From assembly GCA_050949705.1 (NCBI GenBank), contig JBMNGG010000002.1, positions 1-43,301 of the forward strand: a stretch of 43,301 nucleotides of DNA, given 5' to 3'. The stretch is from JBMNGG01 sp050949705 (GTDB lineage Bacteria > Bacillota > Thermosediminibacteria > Thermosediminibacterales > Tepidanaerobacteraceae). A program made the position numbers and the translations under genes. Positions 24,084-33,339 of the stretch are shown piece after piece (positions within the stretch are counted from its first letter, which is position 1; the number at the start of each line of letters is the position of its first letter). The notes beneath the pieces were generated by a model. It saw only the letters and a program-made list of their open reading frames with translations. It made no database searches and was not told the origin of the DNA.

Positions 24084-27000
24084 TTAGCTGTCAACAACAG
24101 AACTTTCATCAGCTATATTTTTTTCTGTTTCTTCAATTTTAGGATGTATTTTTACATTCCTATAGCGGCTCATACCAGTTCCTGCAGGTATTAGTTTGCC
24201 TATGATTACATTTTCCTTTAAGCCTATAAGTGGGTCTACCTTACCTTTTATTGCAGCATCTGTTAGCACTCTTGTAGTCTCTTGGAAGGATGCCGCTGAT
24301 AAGAATGAGTCTGTAGCAAGAGACGCTTTTGTAATACCTAGTAAGACTCTCTTGCCCTCAGCTGGAGCTTTGCCTTCTAGAATCATCTTATTATTTATTT
24401 CTTCAAACTCAAAAACATCTACCATTTCGCCGGGAAGCAGCTCTGTATCGCCAGGTTTTTCAACTTTAACCTTCCGCAGCATTTGTCTGATGATTACTTC
24501 GATGTGTTTATCGTTAATATCAACACCTTGAAGTCTATACACTTTAAGAACTTCTTGTAACAGATATGTCTGAACTCCCCTAAGACCTTTTATTTTTAAA
24601 ACATCATGGGGATTTACAGAGCCTTCGCATAGTTCGTCACCGGCTTCTACTACAGAACCATTTTCCACTGTTAATCGTGCGCCGTAGGGGACTTGGTAGG
24701 TCTTTATATCTCCATCGGGTGTTGTAATTTCCACTTCTCTTTTCTTTTTGCTCTCAATGATTTTTACTGTACCCCCGATTTCGGTAATGACAGCCTGCCC
24801 CTTAGGTTTACGAGCTTCAAACAACTCCTCGACTCTAGGAAGACCTTGAGTGATATCCTGTCCTGCTACACCACCTGTATGGAAAGTCCGCATTGTAAGC
24901 TGTGTCCCTGGTTCACCAATAGATTGCGCAGCGATAATACCAACAGCTTCACCAATATCGACAGGCTTTCCAGAAGCCATGTTTTTACCATAACACTTTG
25001 CGCAGACTCCATGACGAGTTCTGCAGGTAAGCACGGAACGTATCTTAACTTCGTTAATACCCGCTTTTGTAATACGTTTGGCAATCTGGTCAGTTATCAT
25101 TTCATCTGCCTTGACTAAAATTTCACCAGTTTGTGGGTCTTTAATATCTTCTAAGGCATAACGGCCTTCAATTCTATCTTCCAGTTCCTCTATATTTTCA
25201 TTACCATCTTTAATTGGTTTTACAGTGATACCTTCATTTGTACCACAATCTATTTCTCTGACTATTACATCCTGACTTACATCAACAAGTCTACGGGTAA
25301 GATATCCTGAATCTGCAGTCCGAAGTGCTGTATCAGCTAATCCCTTTCTAGCACCATGAGTAGAAATAAAGTATTCTAAAACTGTAAGGCCTTCTCTGAA
25401 GTTTGCCTTTATAGGTAAATCGATAATTCTTCCCGACGGATCAGCCATAAGTCCTCTCATACCCGCAAGCTGCCTTATCTGCTGTTTATTACCTCTTGCC
25501 CCTGAATTTGCCATCATATATAGGGAATTAAAGGGGTCTAAGGAATCCATAAGAACTTCTGTAATTTTATCAGTGGCAACGGTCCAAATATCCAAGGTGT
25601 TTTCGTATCTTTCCTCCTCGGAAATAAGACCCCTGCGGTATAGAAGTTCCACCTGATCTACCTTTTCATCAGCTTCAGATAGTATTTTTTCCTTTTCTTC
25701 AGGCACTTCTATGTCCGTAATTCCAATTGTAATACCAGCCCTTGTTGCATAGTAAAAACCTTTTCTTTTTATTCTATCAAGCACTCTAGCTGTAACGGTA
25801 GTTCCATGTATTCTATAACATCTATCAACGATATCAGCTAATTTATTCTTGTCCACTAAAGTATTTAATTCTAGTTCAAATAATTCATCCTCATTAGTTC
25901 TGTCCACATATCCCAGGTCTTGAGGAATTCCTTCATTAAATATAATACGCCCTGGTGTAGTTTTGATTATCTTATGTTCGACTTTGCCATTAATAGTTTT
26001 TGTCATTCTAACATTTACAATGGCATGAAGGCCTACAACATTCATCTCATAAGCAAGAAGGGCTTCTTCAGGGCTTGAGAAATACTTGCCCTCTCCTTTT
26101 TCCCCTGGCTTATCTATAGTAAGATAATAGGAGCCCAAGACAATATCCTGAGTTGGTGTGGTAACAGGCTTTCCATCCTGAGGTTTTAATATATTATTAA
26201 TCGATAACATCAACAGCCTTGCTTCGGCTTGGGCTTCGGATGAAAGGGGAAGATGTACTGCCATTTGATCACCGTCAAAATCCGCATTATAGGCTGTACA
26301 TACCAACGGATGAATCTGAATAGCCCTACCTTCAACCAAAACAGGTTCAAAAGCCTGAATCCCTAACCTATGCAAAGTAGGCGCACGATTTAAAAGCACC
26401 GGATGTTCTTTTATGATATCCTCCAATACGTCCCAAACCTCAGGTTTTACTCGCTCCACCATACGTTTTGCACTTTTAATATTATGTGCATGACCGTCTG
26501 ATACAAGTTTTTTCATTACAAAGGGTTTAAAAAGTTCCAATGCCATTTCCTTAGGTAAGCCACACTGGTAGAGTTTTAATTCCGGCCCTACAACAATTAC
26601 TGAACGGCCTGAATAATCCACACGTTTACCTAAAAGGTTCTGTCTGAACCGCCCTTGTTTACCTTTTAGCATGTCACTTAATGATTTGAGTGGTCTGTTG
26701 CCAGGACCAGTTACAGGTCGGCCACGTCGACCATTATCAATGAGAGCATCAACAGCTTCCTGGAGCATACGCTTTTCATTCCTTACGATAATATCCGGTG
26801 CTCCCAAATCTAAAAGTCTCTTTAAACGGTTATTTCTGTTAATAACTCTTCTATACAAATCATTAAGATCTGATGTAGCAAATCTCCCACCATCTAACTG
26901 TACCATAGGTCGTAGATCTGGCGGAATTACCGGAATAACTTCCAATATCATCCATTCAGGTCTGTTCTTTGACTTTCTAAAAGCCTCAACAACTTCAAGC

Positions 27001-27626
27001 CTTCTTAAAATTCTTACCTTCTTCTGACCGGTAGCATCTTTAAGCTCTGCTCTTAGTTCTTTTGATAACATTTCACTATCTATTTCCGCCAGAAGCTCTT
27101 TTATGGATTCAGCTCCCATACCGGCCTTAAAAGAATTACCGTATTTATCCCGGTATTCTCGGTATTCCTTCTCATTTAACAACTGTTTTTTTGTAAGGGG
27201 TGTGTCCCCTTCATCTATAACTATATATGAAGCAAAATATATAACCTTTTCCAAAGACCGTGGTGACATATCAAGAATCAGACCTATACGGCTGGGAATT
27301 CCCTTTAGGAACCAAATATGGGAAACCGGTGCAGCCAATTCAATATGACCCATTCTAACCCTGCGCACTTTAGATTTCGTAACTTCTACTCCGCAACGAT
27401 CACAAACTACACCTTTATATCTTACTCTTTTATACTTACCACAATGACATTCCCAATCTTTTACCGGTCCAAATATACGTTCACAGAAAAGCCCTTGCTT
27501 CTCCGGTTTGAGCGTTCTATAGTTAATGGTTTCAGGTTTTTTAACTTCTCCTTTTGACCATTCCCTAATTTGCTCCGGCGAGGCTAGACCGATCTTCATG
27601 GAATCAAAATTATTGAGTTCCAACAA
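24084..27626 (-). CDS. rpoC: DNA-directed RNA polymerase subunit beta'
   Basis: The beta' subunit forms the clamp and supplies the catalytic Mg2+ ligands. The 1180 aa protein has the N-terminal zinc ribbon (CHCGKYKRVRYKGVVCDRCG, near residues 60-79), the active-site NADFDGDQMAVH, the trigger-loop segment ANFREGLTVLEYFISTHGAR, and the second zinc site CRTRHGVCAKCYG preceded by the upstream Cys. The start is TTG at 27626 (MLELNNFD), parallel to the Bacillus N-terminus, with GGGAGA 7 bases upstream. It lies 32 bases after rpoB. Confidence 0.98.
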   Translation of the reverse strand: MLELNNFDSMKIGLASPEQIREWSKGEVKKPETINYRTLKPEKQGLFCERIFGPVKDWECHCGKYKRVRYKGVVCDRCGVEVTKSKVRRVRMGHIELAAPVSHIWFLKGIPSRIGLILDMSPRSLEKVIYFASYIVIDEGDTPLTKKQLLNEKEYREYRDKYGNSFKAGMGAESIKELLAEIDSEMLSKELRAELKDATGQKKVRILRRLEVVEAFRKSKNRPEWMILEVIPVIPPDLRPMVQLDGGRFATSDLNDLYRRVINRNNRLKRLLDLGAPDIIVRNEKRMLQEAVDALIDNGRRGRPVTGPGNRPLKSLSDMLKGKQGRFRQNLLGKRVDYSGRSVIVVGPELKLYQCGLPKEMALELFKPFVMKKLVSDGHAHNIKSAKRMVERVKPEVWDVLEDIIKEHPVLLNRAPTLHRLGIQAFEPVLVEGRAIQIHPLVCTAYNADFDGDQMAVHLPLSSEAQAEARLLMLSINNILKPQDGKPVTTPTQDIVLGSYYLTIDKPGEKGEGKYFSSPEEALLAYEMNVVGLHAIVNVRMTKTINGKVEHKIIKTTPGRIIFNEGIPQDLGYVDRTNEDELFELELNTLVDKNKLADIVDRCYRIHGTTVTARVLDRIKRKGFYYATRAGITIGITDIEVPEEKEKILSEADEKVDQVELLYRRGLISEEERYENTLDIWTVATDKITEVLMDSLDPFNSLYMMANSGARGNKQQIRQLAGMRGLMADPSGRIIDLPIKANFREGLTVLEYFISTHGARKGLADTALRTADSGYLTRRLVDVSQDVIVREIDCGTNEGITVKPIKDGNENIEELEDRIEGRYALEDIKDPQTGEILVKADEMITDQIAKRITKAGINEVKIRSVLTCRTRHGVCAKCYGKNMASGKPVDIGEAVGIIAAQSIGEPGTQLTMRTFHTGGVAGQDITQGLPRVEELFEARKPKGQAVITEIGGTVKIIESKKKREVEITTPDGDIKTYQVPYGARLTVENGSVVEAGDELCEGSVNPHDVLKIKGLRGVQTYLLQEVLKVYRLQGVDINDKHIEVIIRQMLRKVKVEKPGDTELLPGEMVDVFEFEEINNKMILEGKAPAEGKRVLLGITKASLATDSFLSAASFQETTRVLTDAAIKGKVDPLIGLKENVIIGKLIPAGTGMSRYRNVKIHPKIEETEKNIADESSVVDS

Positions 27627-27658
27627 GTGCTTCTCTCCCTTCCTGATTAGTTAGGGTT

Positions 27659-30600
27659 TTAAAAATCATCCAAGACCTCATCTTTGTCAACCGAAAAATC
27701 ATCATTAACAATATCATCATCGTAATCATCATAAACAATATCATTATCTTCGTCTATATCATCGGGTTGGTCTTCTTCCTCGTCCGTTTCTTCGTTTTTA
27801 TCATTTTTGTTATCCGTCTTTACACCATCTTCCATACCTTCAATGTTTACGTCTAGTGGTGGTTCTTCCTCTTCCTCTAGATAATTCTCTTTAAGTACAA
27901 TTTCACTTTCATCATCAGATAATATTTTTACATCTAGACCAAGAGACTGAAGTTCTTTTATTAATACTTTGAAGGATTCTGGAATACCTGGTTCCGGAAT
28001 GTTTTCGCCTTTCACGATAGCTTCATAGGTTTTTACGCGACCAACTACGTCATCAGATTTCACAGTTAACAGCTCTTGCAAAGTATAACTTGCGCCATAT
28101 GCTTCTAAAGCCCATACTTCCATTTCGCCAAATCTCTGACCGCCAAATTGAGCTTTACCGCCAAGCGGCTGCTGGGTAACAAGAGAATAAGGCCCTGTAG
28201 ATCTGGCGTGAATCTTATCATCAACCAAGTGGGATAATTTTAACATGTACATATAGCCCACTGTCACACGACGATCAAAGGGTAATCCTGTGCGACCATC
28301 CCTTAGTTCTGTCTTTCCATCTTCCGAAACACTGGCTTTTTTCAGTGTCTCAATAATTTCTTCTTCAGTAGCTCCATCAAATACCGGTGTAGCAACATGC
28401 CATCCCAAAGCTTTTGCTGCCAAGCCTAAGTGTATTTCCATAACTTGCCCGATATTCATTCGCGAGGGAACACCTAAAGGATTTAACACGATATCAACAG
28501 GGGTGCCATCAGGTAAATAGGGCATATCTTCTACAGGTAATATACGAGAAATAACACCTTTATTACCGTGACGGCCAGCCATCTTATCTCCTTCAGAAAT
28601 CTTACGTTTTTGGGCTATATAAACCCTCACCAATTCGTTAACACCGGGTGGCAGTTCATCACCGTTTTCTCTTGTAAATACTTTTATATCTACTACAATC
28701 CCATATTCACCATGAGGCACTCTAAGAGATGTATCTCTTACTTCCCTGGCTTTTTCCCCAAAAATGGCTCTGAGCAACCTTTCTTCAGCAGTTAGCTCAG
28801 TTTCACCCTTCGGTGTAACTTTACCAACCAAAATATCTCCTGCTCTGACTTCTGCACCTACACGTATAATTCCTCGCTCATCTAAATCTTTCAGAGCCTC
28901 TTCACCTACATTTGGAACATCACGAGTAATCTCTTCAGGCCCAAGTTTGGTATCTCGAGCTTCAGCTTCATATTGTTCTATATGAATAGAAGTGAATACA
29001 TCGTCCTTTACCAATCTCTCAGACAACAAAATTGCATCCTCATAATTGTATCCTTCCCATGGCATAAAAGCTACTAAAACATTACGCCCCAAGGCAAGTT
29101 CACCTTTATCTGTAGAGGGGCCATCAGCTATGGGCTGACCTTTCACAACCCTATCGCCTTTTTTGACTATTGGTCTTTGATTAATACATGTTCCTTGATT
29201 TGACCTTACAAACTTACGAACCTTGTAAACATCAAGACTTTTATCTGCATCTCGGCGTATAACGATTTCCCTAGCTGTGACTCTCTCAACTATGCCATCA
29301 TTTTTTGCCAAAATCATTACACCGGAATCAAGTGCAACTTTATATTCGATTCCGGTTCCCACAACGGGAGCCTCAGTGACTAAAAGAGGTACTGCTTGTC
29401 TTTGCATATTCGCACCCATAAGGGCACGATTGGCATCGTCATGTTCTAAGAAAGGTATCAATGCTGTTGCTACAGATACCAGCTGTTTTGGTGATACGTC
29501 CATATAATCTACATCTTCTGCGGGAACTACTATTGTTTCATCGGCGTACCTTGCAACTATCCTCTTTTGGACAAACCTTCCTTCTTCATCTAAAGGGGCA
29601 TTGGCTTGAGCAATAATAAAAGCATCTTCTTCATCAGCAGTGAGAAACTCAATCTCATCAGTAACCACACCACGTTCTTTATCTACTTTCCGATAGGGCG
29701 TCTCTATAAATCCGTACTCATTAACTCTGGCATAAGTACTTAAGGAACCTATGAGGCCTATATTCGGTCCCTCAGGAGTTTCTATTGGACACATACGACC
29801 ATAGTGGGAATGATGGACATCTCGCACTTCAAAGCCGGCTCTATCACGGCTTAAGCCACCTGGTCCCAAAGCACTTAACCGTCTTTTATGTGTAAGTTCA
29901 GTTAAAGGATTCGTTTGATCCATAAACTGAGAAAGCTGACTGCTGCCAAAGAATTCTTTAATAGATGCAACAACAGGCCGTATATTAATAAGCCCTTGAG
30001 GTGTTATTGTATCCACATCTTGAATGGTCATTCTTTCTTTGACCACTCTTTCCATACGAGCGAGACCAATGCGAAATTGGTTCTGTAATAGTTCACCTAC
30101 AGAACGGAGCCTCCTATTGCCAAGATGATCAATATCATCTATTTCACCAATGCCGTAAGGCAGATTAATAAAATAGTTAATAGTAGCAAGTATGTCATCT
30201 ACTACAATATGTCTTTCTGTACGATTTCCTTCAGGGCCAGGCTCATCAGAATATCCATTGCTGATAATCTTCACGATTTTTGAACCTGATTCACCACACA
30301 GTCTGGATTCAATTTGGTCTTCAGGTAACTCAATCTTTAGTTGAGAAATTCTAAGGGATTCTAATAGTTCCGCAATCTCACGGCTAATCTTTTCTCCCTT
30401 TTTAAGAATAATTTCACCTGTCTCGGGATTTTCTACGTTCTCTGCGCTTTTTCTCCCTATAATACGATCCCTAAGGCGCAATTTTTTATTAAATTTATAT
30501 CGACCTACATGTGCCAAATCATAACGTTTAGTATCGAAAAATAACGACTCTAGCAAAGACTTGGCATTTTCAACTGTGGGTGGTTCTCCGGGACGAAGCC

Positions 30601-31312
30601 TTTTATAGATTTCAATAAGTGCTTCATTTTGGCTTTCTGTATTATCCTTTTCAAATGTACGTAAAATCTTCTCATCTTCACCCATAAGTTCAAGTATCTG
30701 AGCATTAGTCCCATATCCCAATGCTCTTAGTAAAACAGTAATGGGCACTTTCCTAGTCCTATCAACTCGAACATATAAGACTTCGTTAGAATCAGTCTCC
30801 ATTTCTAACCAAGCTCCCCTATTGGGGATAACAGTGCCCGCAAACAACTCTCTGCCATTTTTATCTCTTTGGCTGCTAAAATAGACTCCCGGAGATCGAA
30901 CAAGTTGACTTACTATAACTCGTTCTGCACCATTGATGATAAACGTGCCGTTTTCCGTCATAAGAGGAAAATCACCCATAAATACTTCCTGTTCCTTTAC
31001 TTCTCCGGTTTCTTTGTTAATCAATCTAACCTTAACTTTAAGCGGAACAGAATATGTCACATCTCTCTCTCTACTTTCATCTTCAGAATATTTAGGGGCG
31101 CTTTCCAGTGTATGATCGATAAACTCCAAAACTAAATTGCCAGTAAAATCTTCAATAGGAGAAATATCACGAAATACTTCTTTGAGGCCTTCATTCAGAA
31201 ACCATTGGTATGAATCCCGTTGAATTTCAATTAGATTGGGCAATCCCATGACTTCATTAATTTCTGAATAACTCCATCGGGTGCGATCACCTATTGTGAT
31301 TGGTTGAACCAT
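27659..31312 (-). CDS. rpoB: DNA-directed RNA polymerase subunit beta, acidic C-tail
   Basis: The beta subunit forms one pincer and much of the active site. The 1217 aa protein has the rifampicin-pocket blocks SSQLSQFMDQTNPLTELTHK and RRLSALGPGGL with the sensitive-type Asp, His and Ser, then GRMCPIETPEGPNIGLI and GDKMAGRHGNKGVIS. The conserved C-terminal EMEVWALEAYGA block is followed by a poorly conserved tail of about 70 residues (1146-1217) dominated by Asp and Glu. The start is ATG at 31312. It has its own strong promoter and a leader hairpin. The gene upstream is ppx, not rplL. Confidence 0.98.
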   Translation of the reverse strand: MVQPITIGDRTRWSYSEINEVMGLPNLIEIQRDSYQWFLNEGLKEVFRDISPIEDFTGNLVLEFIDHTLESAPKYSEDESRERDVTYSVPLKVKVRLINKETGEVKEQEVFMGDFPLMTENGTFIINGAERVIVSQLVRSPGVYFSSQRDKNGRELFAGTVIPNRGAWLEMETDSNEVLYVRVDRTRKVPITVLLRALGYGTNAQILELMGEDEKILRTFEKDNTESQNEALIEIYKRLRPGEPPTVENAKSLLESLFFDTKRYDLAHVGRYKFNKKLRLRDRIIGRKSAENVENPETGEIILKKGEKISREIAELLESLRISQLKIELPEDQIESRLCGESGSKIVKIISNGYSDEPGPEGNRTERHIVVDDILATINYFINLPYGIGEIDDIDHLGNRRLRSVGELLQNQFRIGLARMERVVKERMTIQDVDTITPQGLINIRPVVASIKEFFGSSQLSQFMDQTNPLTELTHKRRLSALGPGGLSRDRAGFEVRDVHHSHYGRMCPIETPEGPNIGLIGSLSTYARVNEYGFIETPYRKVDKERGVVTDEIEFLTADEEDAFIIAQANAPLDEEGRFVQKRIVARYADETIVVPAEDVDYMDVSPKQLVSVATALIPFLEHDDANRALMGANMQRQAVPLLVTEAPVVGTGIEYKVALDSGVMILAKNDGIVERVTAREIVIRRDADKSLDVYKVRKFVRSNQGTCINQRPIVKKGDRVVKGQPIADGPSTDKGELALGRNVLVAFMPWEGYNYEDAILLSERLVKDDVFTSIHIEQYEAEARDTKLGPEEITRDVPNVGEEALKDLDERGIIRVGAEVRAGDILVGKVTPKGETELTAEERLLRAIFGEKAREVRDTSLRVPHGEYGIVVDIKVFTRENGDELPPGVNELVRVYIAQKRKISEGDKMAGRHGNKGVISRILPVEDMPYLPDGTPVDIVLNPLGVPSRMNIGQVMEIHLGLAAKALGWHVATPVFDGATEEEIIETLKKASVSEDGKTELRDGRTGLPFDRRVTVGYMYMLKLSHLVDDKIHARSTGPYSLVTQQPLGGKAQFGGQRFGEMEVWALEAYGASYTLQELLTVKSDDVVGRVKTYEAIVKGENIPEPGIPESFKVLIKELQSLGLDVKILSDDESEIVLKENYLEEEEEPPLDVNIEGMEDGVKTDNKNDKNEETDEEEDQPDDIDEDNDIVYDDYDDDIVNDDFSVDKDEVLDDF

Positions 31313-31338
31313 GTTTTCCTCACCCCTTTTTTATATGT

Positions 31339-31378
31339 AAAAATAGCCAAAAGCAAATGAGCTGTACCTTGCTTTTGG
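31339..31378 (-). promoter_or_regulatory. Attenuator-like hairpin in the rpoB leader
   Basis: On the minus strand CCAAAAGCAA pairs perfectly with TTGCTTTTGG (10 bp, 12-base loop) and is followed by CTATTTTTAC. It lies about 100 bases after the predicted transcription start and 27 bases before the rpoB ATG. It looks like an intrinsic terminator inside the leader, with a modest U-run, so it could give conditional read-through into rpoBC. It might also end ppx transcripts. I cannot identify an antiterminator partner with confidence. Confidence 0.6.
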
Positions 31379-31488
31379 TTTTAGACGAGAATATCTATTA
31401 TACTATCTCCTAAAACAGGAAATACTATACAATTGAATCAAAAAAATAAGTGCTGGCATGATTTTTGCATATGATTATGCAGTTTATT

Positions 31489-31517
31489 ATAATACCACAA
31501 TACTCAATGTTTGTCAA
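31489..31517 (-). promoter_or_regulatory. Predicted sigma-A promoter for rpoBC
   Basis: On the minus strand TTGACA (31512-31517) is followed after 17 bases by TATTAT (31489-31494), with an A/T-rich flank (TATTATAAT). This is a near-consensus vegetative promoter. The -35 overlaps the ppx stop codon. The predicted start near 31482 leaves a leader of about 170 bases before rpoB. Confidence 0.75.
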
Positions 31518-32434
31518 TCAATTCGCGCTAATTTTTTTAAAATATATCCTTCCATTATATCTGTATCGCTTGAAATAACCTCAACAATACCAAGTTCCTG
31601 CATAATAGACTGAAATATTAAGGTTCCTGCAGTAATGATATCAGCTCTATGTGGTGAAAGGCCTGGTAGCTTACATTTTTCATCATTTGTTAACGACAAA
31701 AGTAAAGACAAAATCCGGTCAACATTAGCTTTTTTAATGTGAAAGCCATGTATCTTATTTGAATCATACTCTTTTAGCTCTTGATCCATAGCGGAAAGAG
31801 TTGTTATAGTCCCACCTACGCCAATTGCAGTAAACCCTGTTTTTACAACTTTTCTGAAGTAATTGTTAAAACTCGACATAAGACCTGTAATTTCATCATA
31901 AGCCTTGTCAATTTCACAATCTTGAGCTGAATCGGTTTTAAAATATTTTTCAGTCCATCTTACTGCACCTATAGGAAGACTCTCACTTTTGTTAATATGT
32001 TTTTCCCCCAAAACAAGTTCTGTTGAACCTCCCCCTATATCTATCACTAAGGTCCACCCTGATACTTTAATACCTGCTTTTGCACCTATAAAAGATAAAA
32101 ATGCTTCTTCGCTTCCAGAGAGAATGTCCACATCAAAACCAACTTCCTTTACCTGTTTTAAGAAAATATCACTATTTTTAGATTCTCTAAGAGCACTTGT
32201 CCCAAAGGCTTTGATGGTTGTACATTTCATTTTTTCAGCCACATATTTAAAATGGGCTAAAGCTGATAGAGTTAATTCTATGGAAGGTTGGTCAAATTCT
32301 TGGTTTATAGATACTCCCCTGCCTAAACGAGTTGTAATAATTTCCTTATGTATAGTATGAATTGAATTACCTGAAAGCTTAGCAACTAAAAGTCTTATGG
32401 AATTTGAGCCAATATCTATTACTGCAACTGCCAT
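31514..32434 (-). CDS. Ppx/GppA family phosphatase
   Basis: This family hydrolyses polyphosphate ends (Ppx) or pppGpp (GppA), using the actin-like ASKHA fold. The 306 aa protein has the phosphate-1 motif VIDIGSNSIRLLVA at its start, the phosphate-2 motif VIDIGGGSTELVLG near residue 138 and GVGGTITTLSAM. It lacks the C-terminal HD domain of long Ppx proteins, as do many clostridial members. The start is ATG at 32434 behind AAGGAG. A terminator hairpin lies only 18 bases upstream, so expression probably depends on read-through from the yabR promoter. The substrate cannot be told from sequence. Confidence 0.92.
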   Translation of the reverse strand: MAVAVIDIGSNSIRLLVAKLSGNSIHTIHKEIITTRLGRGVSINQEFDQPSIELTLSALAHFKYVAEKMKCTTIKAFGTSALRESKNSDIFLKQVKEVGFDVDILSGSEEAFLSFIGAKAGIKVSGWTLVIDIGGGSTELVLGEKHINKSESLPIGAVRWTEKYFKTDSAQDCEIDKAYDEITGLMSSFNNYFRKVVKTGFTAIGVGGTITTLSAMDQELKEYDSNKIHGFHIKKANVDRILSLLLSLTNDEKCKLPGLSPHRADIITAGTLIFQSIMQELGIVEVISSDTDIMEGYILKKLARID

Positions 32435-32451
32435 CTTTACACTCCTTTTTC

Positions 32452-32482
32452 AAAAAATAAAATCCAGGGTTTACCCCTGGAT
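32452..32482 (-). terminator. Intrinsic terminator between yabR and ppx
   Basis: On the minus strand ATCCAGGG pairs with CCCTGGAT (8 bp, 5-base loop), followed by TTTATTTTTT. It lies about 35 bases after the S1-domain gene and directly abuts the ribosome binding site of the Ppx/GppA gene. Confidence 0.85.
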
Positions 32483-32517
32483 ACTTTTGTCTGTATATGT
32501 TAATTAGTATAAACTTT

Positions 32518-32907
32518 CTATAATACTTTCCTTCTTCCATAGGCACCAGAACCCCGTTTGGATTCATGATTCCTTTTAATATCAGACAGTCTTTCTTCAC
32601 TGTCTTTTAAGAACTTAGCTAACTTATCTTCGAAACTTACATCATTTTCCCTTGGCTTTTGATCGTAACTTTTTTCTTTTGTCTTGCGAATGGAGAGACT
32701 TACTTTACCTTCCGGAGAGATAGAAATTACTTTTACTTTTACGATGTCATCTTCCTTTAGAAAATCATTGACATCTTTTACAAAGCTATCTGCTACTTCC
32801 GAAATATGAACAAGTCCCGTAATCCCTTCAGGCAACTGCACAAAAGCCCCAAATTTTGTTATTCCAGTTATTTTCCCCTCTACAATCTGGCCTACCTCAA
32901 CAGGCAT
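32518..32907 (-). CDS. yabR: S1 domain RNA-binding protein (YabR type)
   Basis: The 129 aa protein has one N-terminal S1 OB-fold (about residues 2-72: VGQIVEGKITGITKFGAFVQ, GITGLVHISEVAD, DIVKVKVISISPEGKVSLSIR) followed by a charged C-terminal segment. It is the counterpart of Bacillus YabR, encoded next to divIC; clostridial relatives carry the same S1 domain. It probably binds RNA, but its function is not established. The start is ATG at 32907 with AAAGGAGG upstream. A near-consensus promoter lies just upstream (32950-32978) and a terminator after it. Confidence 0.92.
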   Translation of the reverse strand: MPVEVGQIVEGKITGITKFGAFVQLPEGITGLVHISEVADSFVKDVNDFLKEDDIVKVKVISISPEGKVSLSIRKTKEKSYDQKPRENDVSFEDKLAKFLKDSEERLSDIKRNHESKRGSGAYGRRKVL

Positions 32908-32949
32908 ACTTAAAGAATTCCTCCTTTAGATTTTCCTTCGATATTGTCA

Positions 32950-32978
32950 ATTATACTTTAAGTTCTTATATTCGTCAA
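32950..32978 (-). promoter_or_regulatory. Predicted sigma-A promoter for yabR (and ppx)
   Basis: On the minus strand TTGACG (32973-32978) is followed after exactly 17 bases by TATAAT (32950-32955). It lies between the divIC stop and the yabR ribosome binding site, so the S1 gene, and by read-through the Ppx/GppA gene, can be expressed in vegetative cells. Confidence 0.72.
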
Positions 32979-32990
32979 CAATTAAGATAC

Positions 32991-33278
32991 TCACTCTTTG
33001 GGAGAACTGACACCCTTGTAAAGATATTCTCCAGGTTTGACTAATCCTAACTCATCTCTAGCCACCCTTTCAATATATTCATCCGTATGGAGCAGGCTTA
33101 TTTCTTTTTTGAGGTCTTCTCTTTCTTCCATTGCTTTTTCCATTTGTTGTTTAAGCTGTGCTTCCTGTCGCTTAAAATCCGCAATGCGAAACTGCTGCAC
33201 AACAAAGGTAGATGTAAAATATATAATGAAAACTACAAAAAGCAAATGGCGAACTTTAAATCTTTTTCCCTTATTCAT
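32991..33278 (-). CDS. divIC: Septum formation initiator, DivIC/FtsL family
   Basis: DivIC-type proteins are bitopic parts of the FtsL-DivIB-DivIC divisome complex. The 95 aa protein has a short basic N-terminus (MNKGKRFKVRH), one membrane segment at about 12-29, a coiled coil with heptad-like Leu/Ile/Met at about 32-65, and the family end IERVARDELGLVKPGE. The start is ATG at 33278 behind GGAGG. Its place between yabQ and yabR supports divIC rather than ftsL. Confidence 0.9.
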   Translation of the reverse strand: MNKGKRFKVRHLLFVVFIIYFTSTFVVQQFRIADFKRQEAQLKQQMEKAMEEREDLKKEISLLHTDEYIERVARDELGLVKPGEYLYKGVSSPKE

Positions 33279-33339
33279 CTCTATAAGACCTCCATCTGTA
33301 TTATATTTACATTTCTATGAAAAAACTTAAAGTCCTGCT

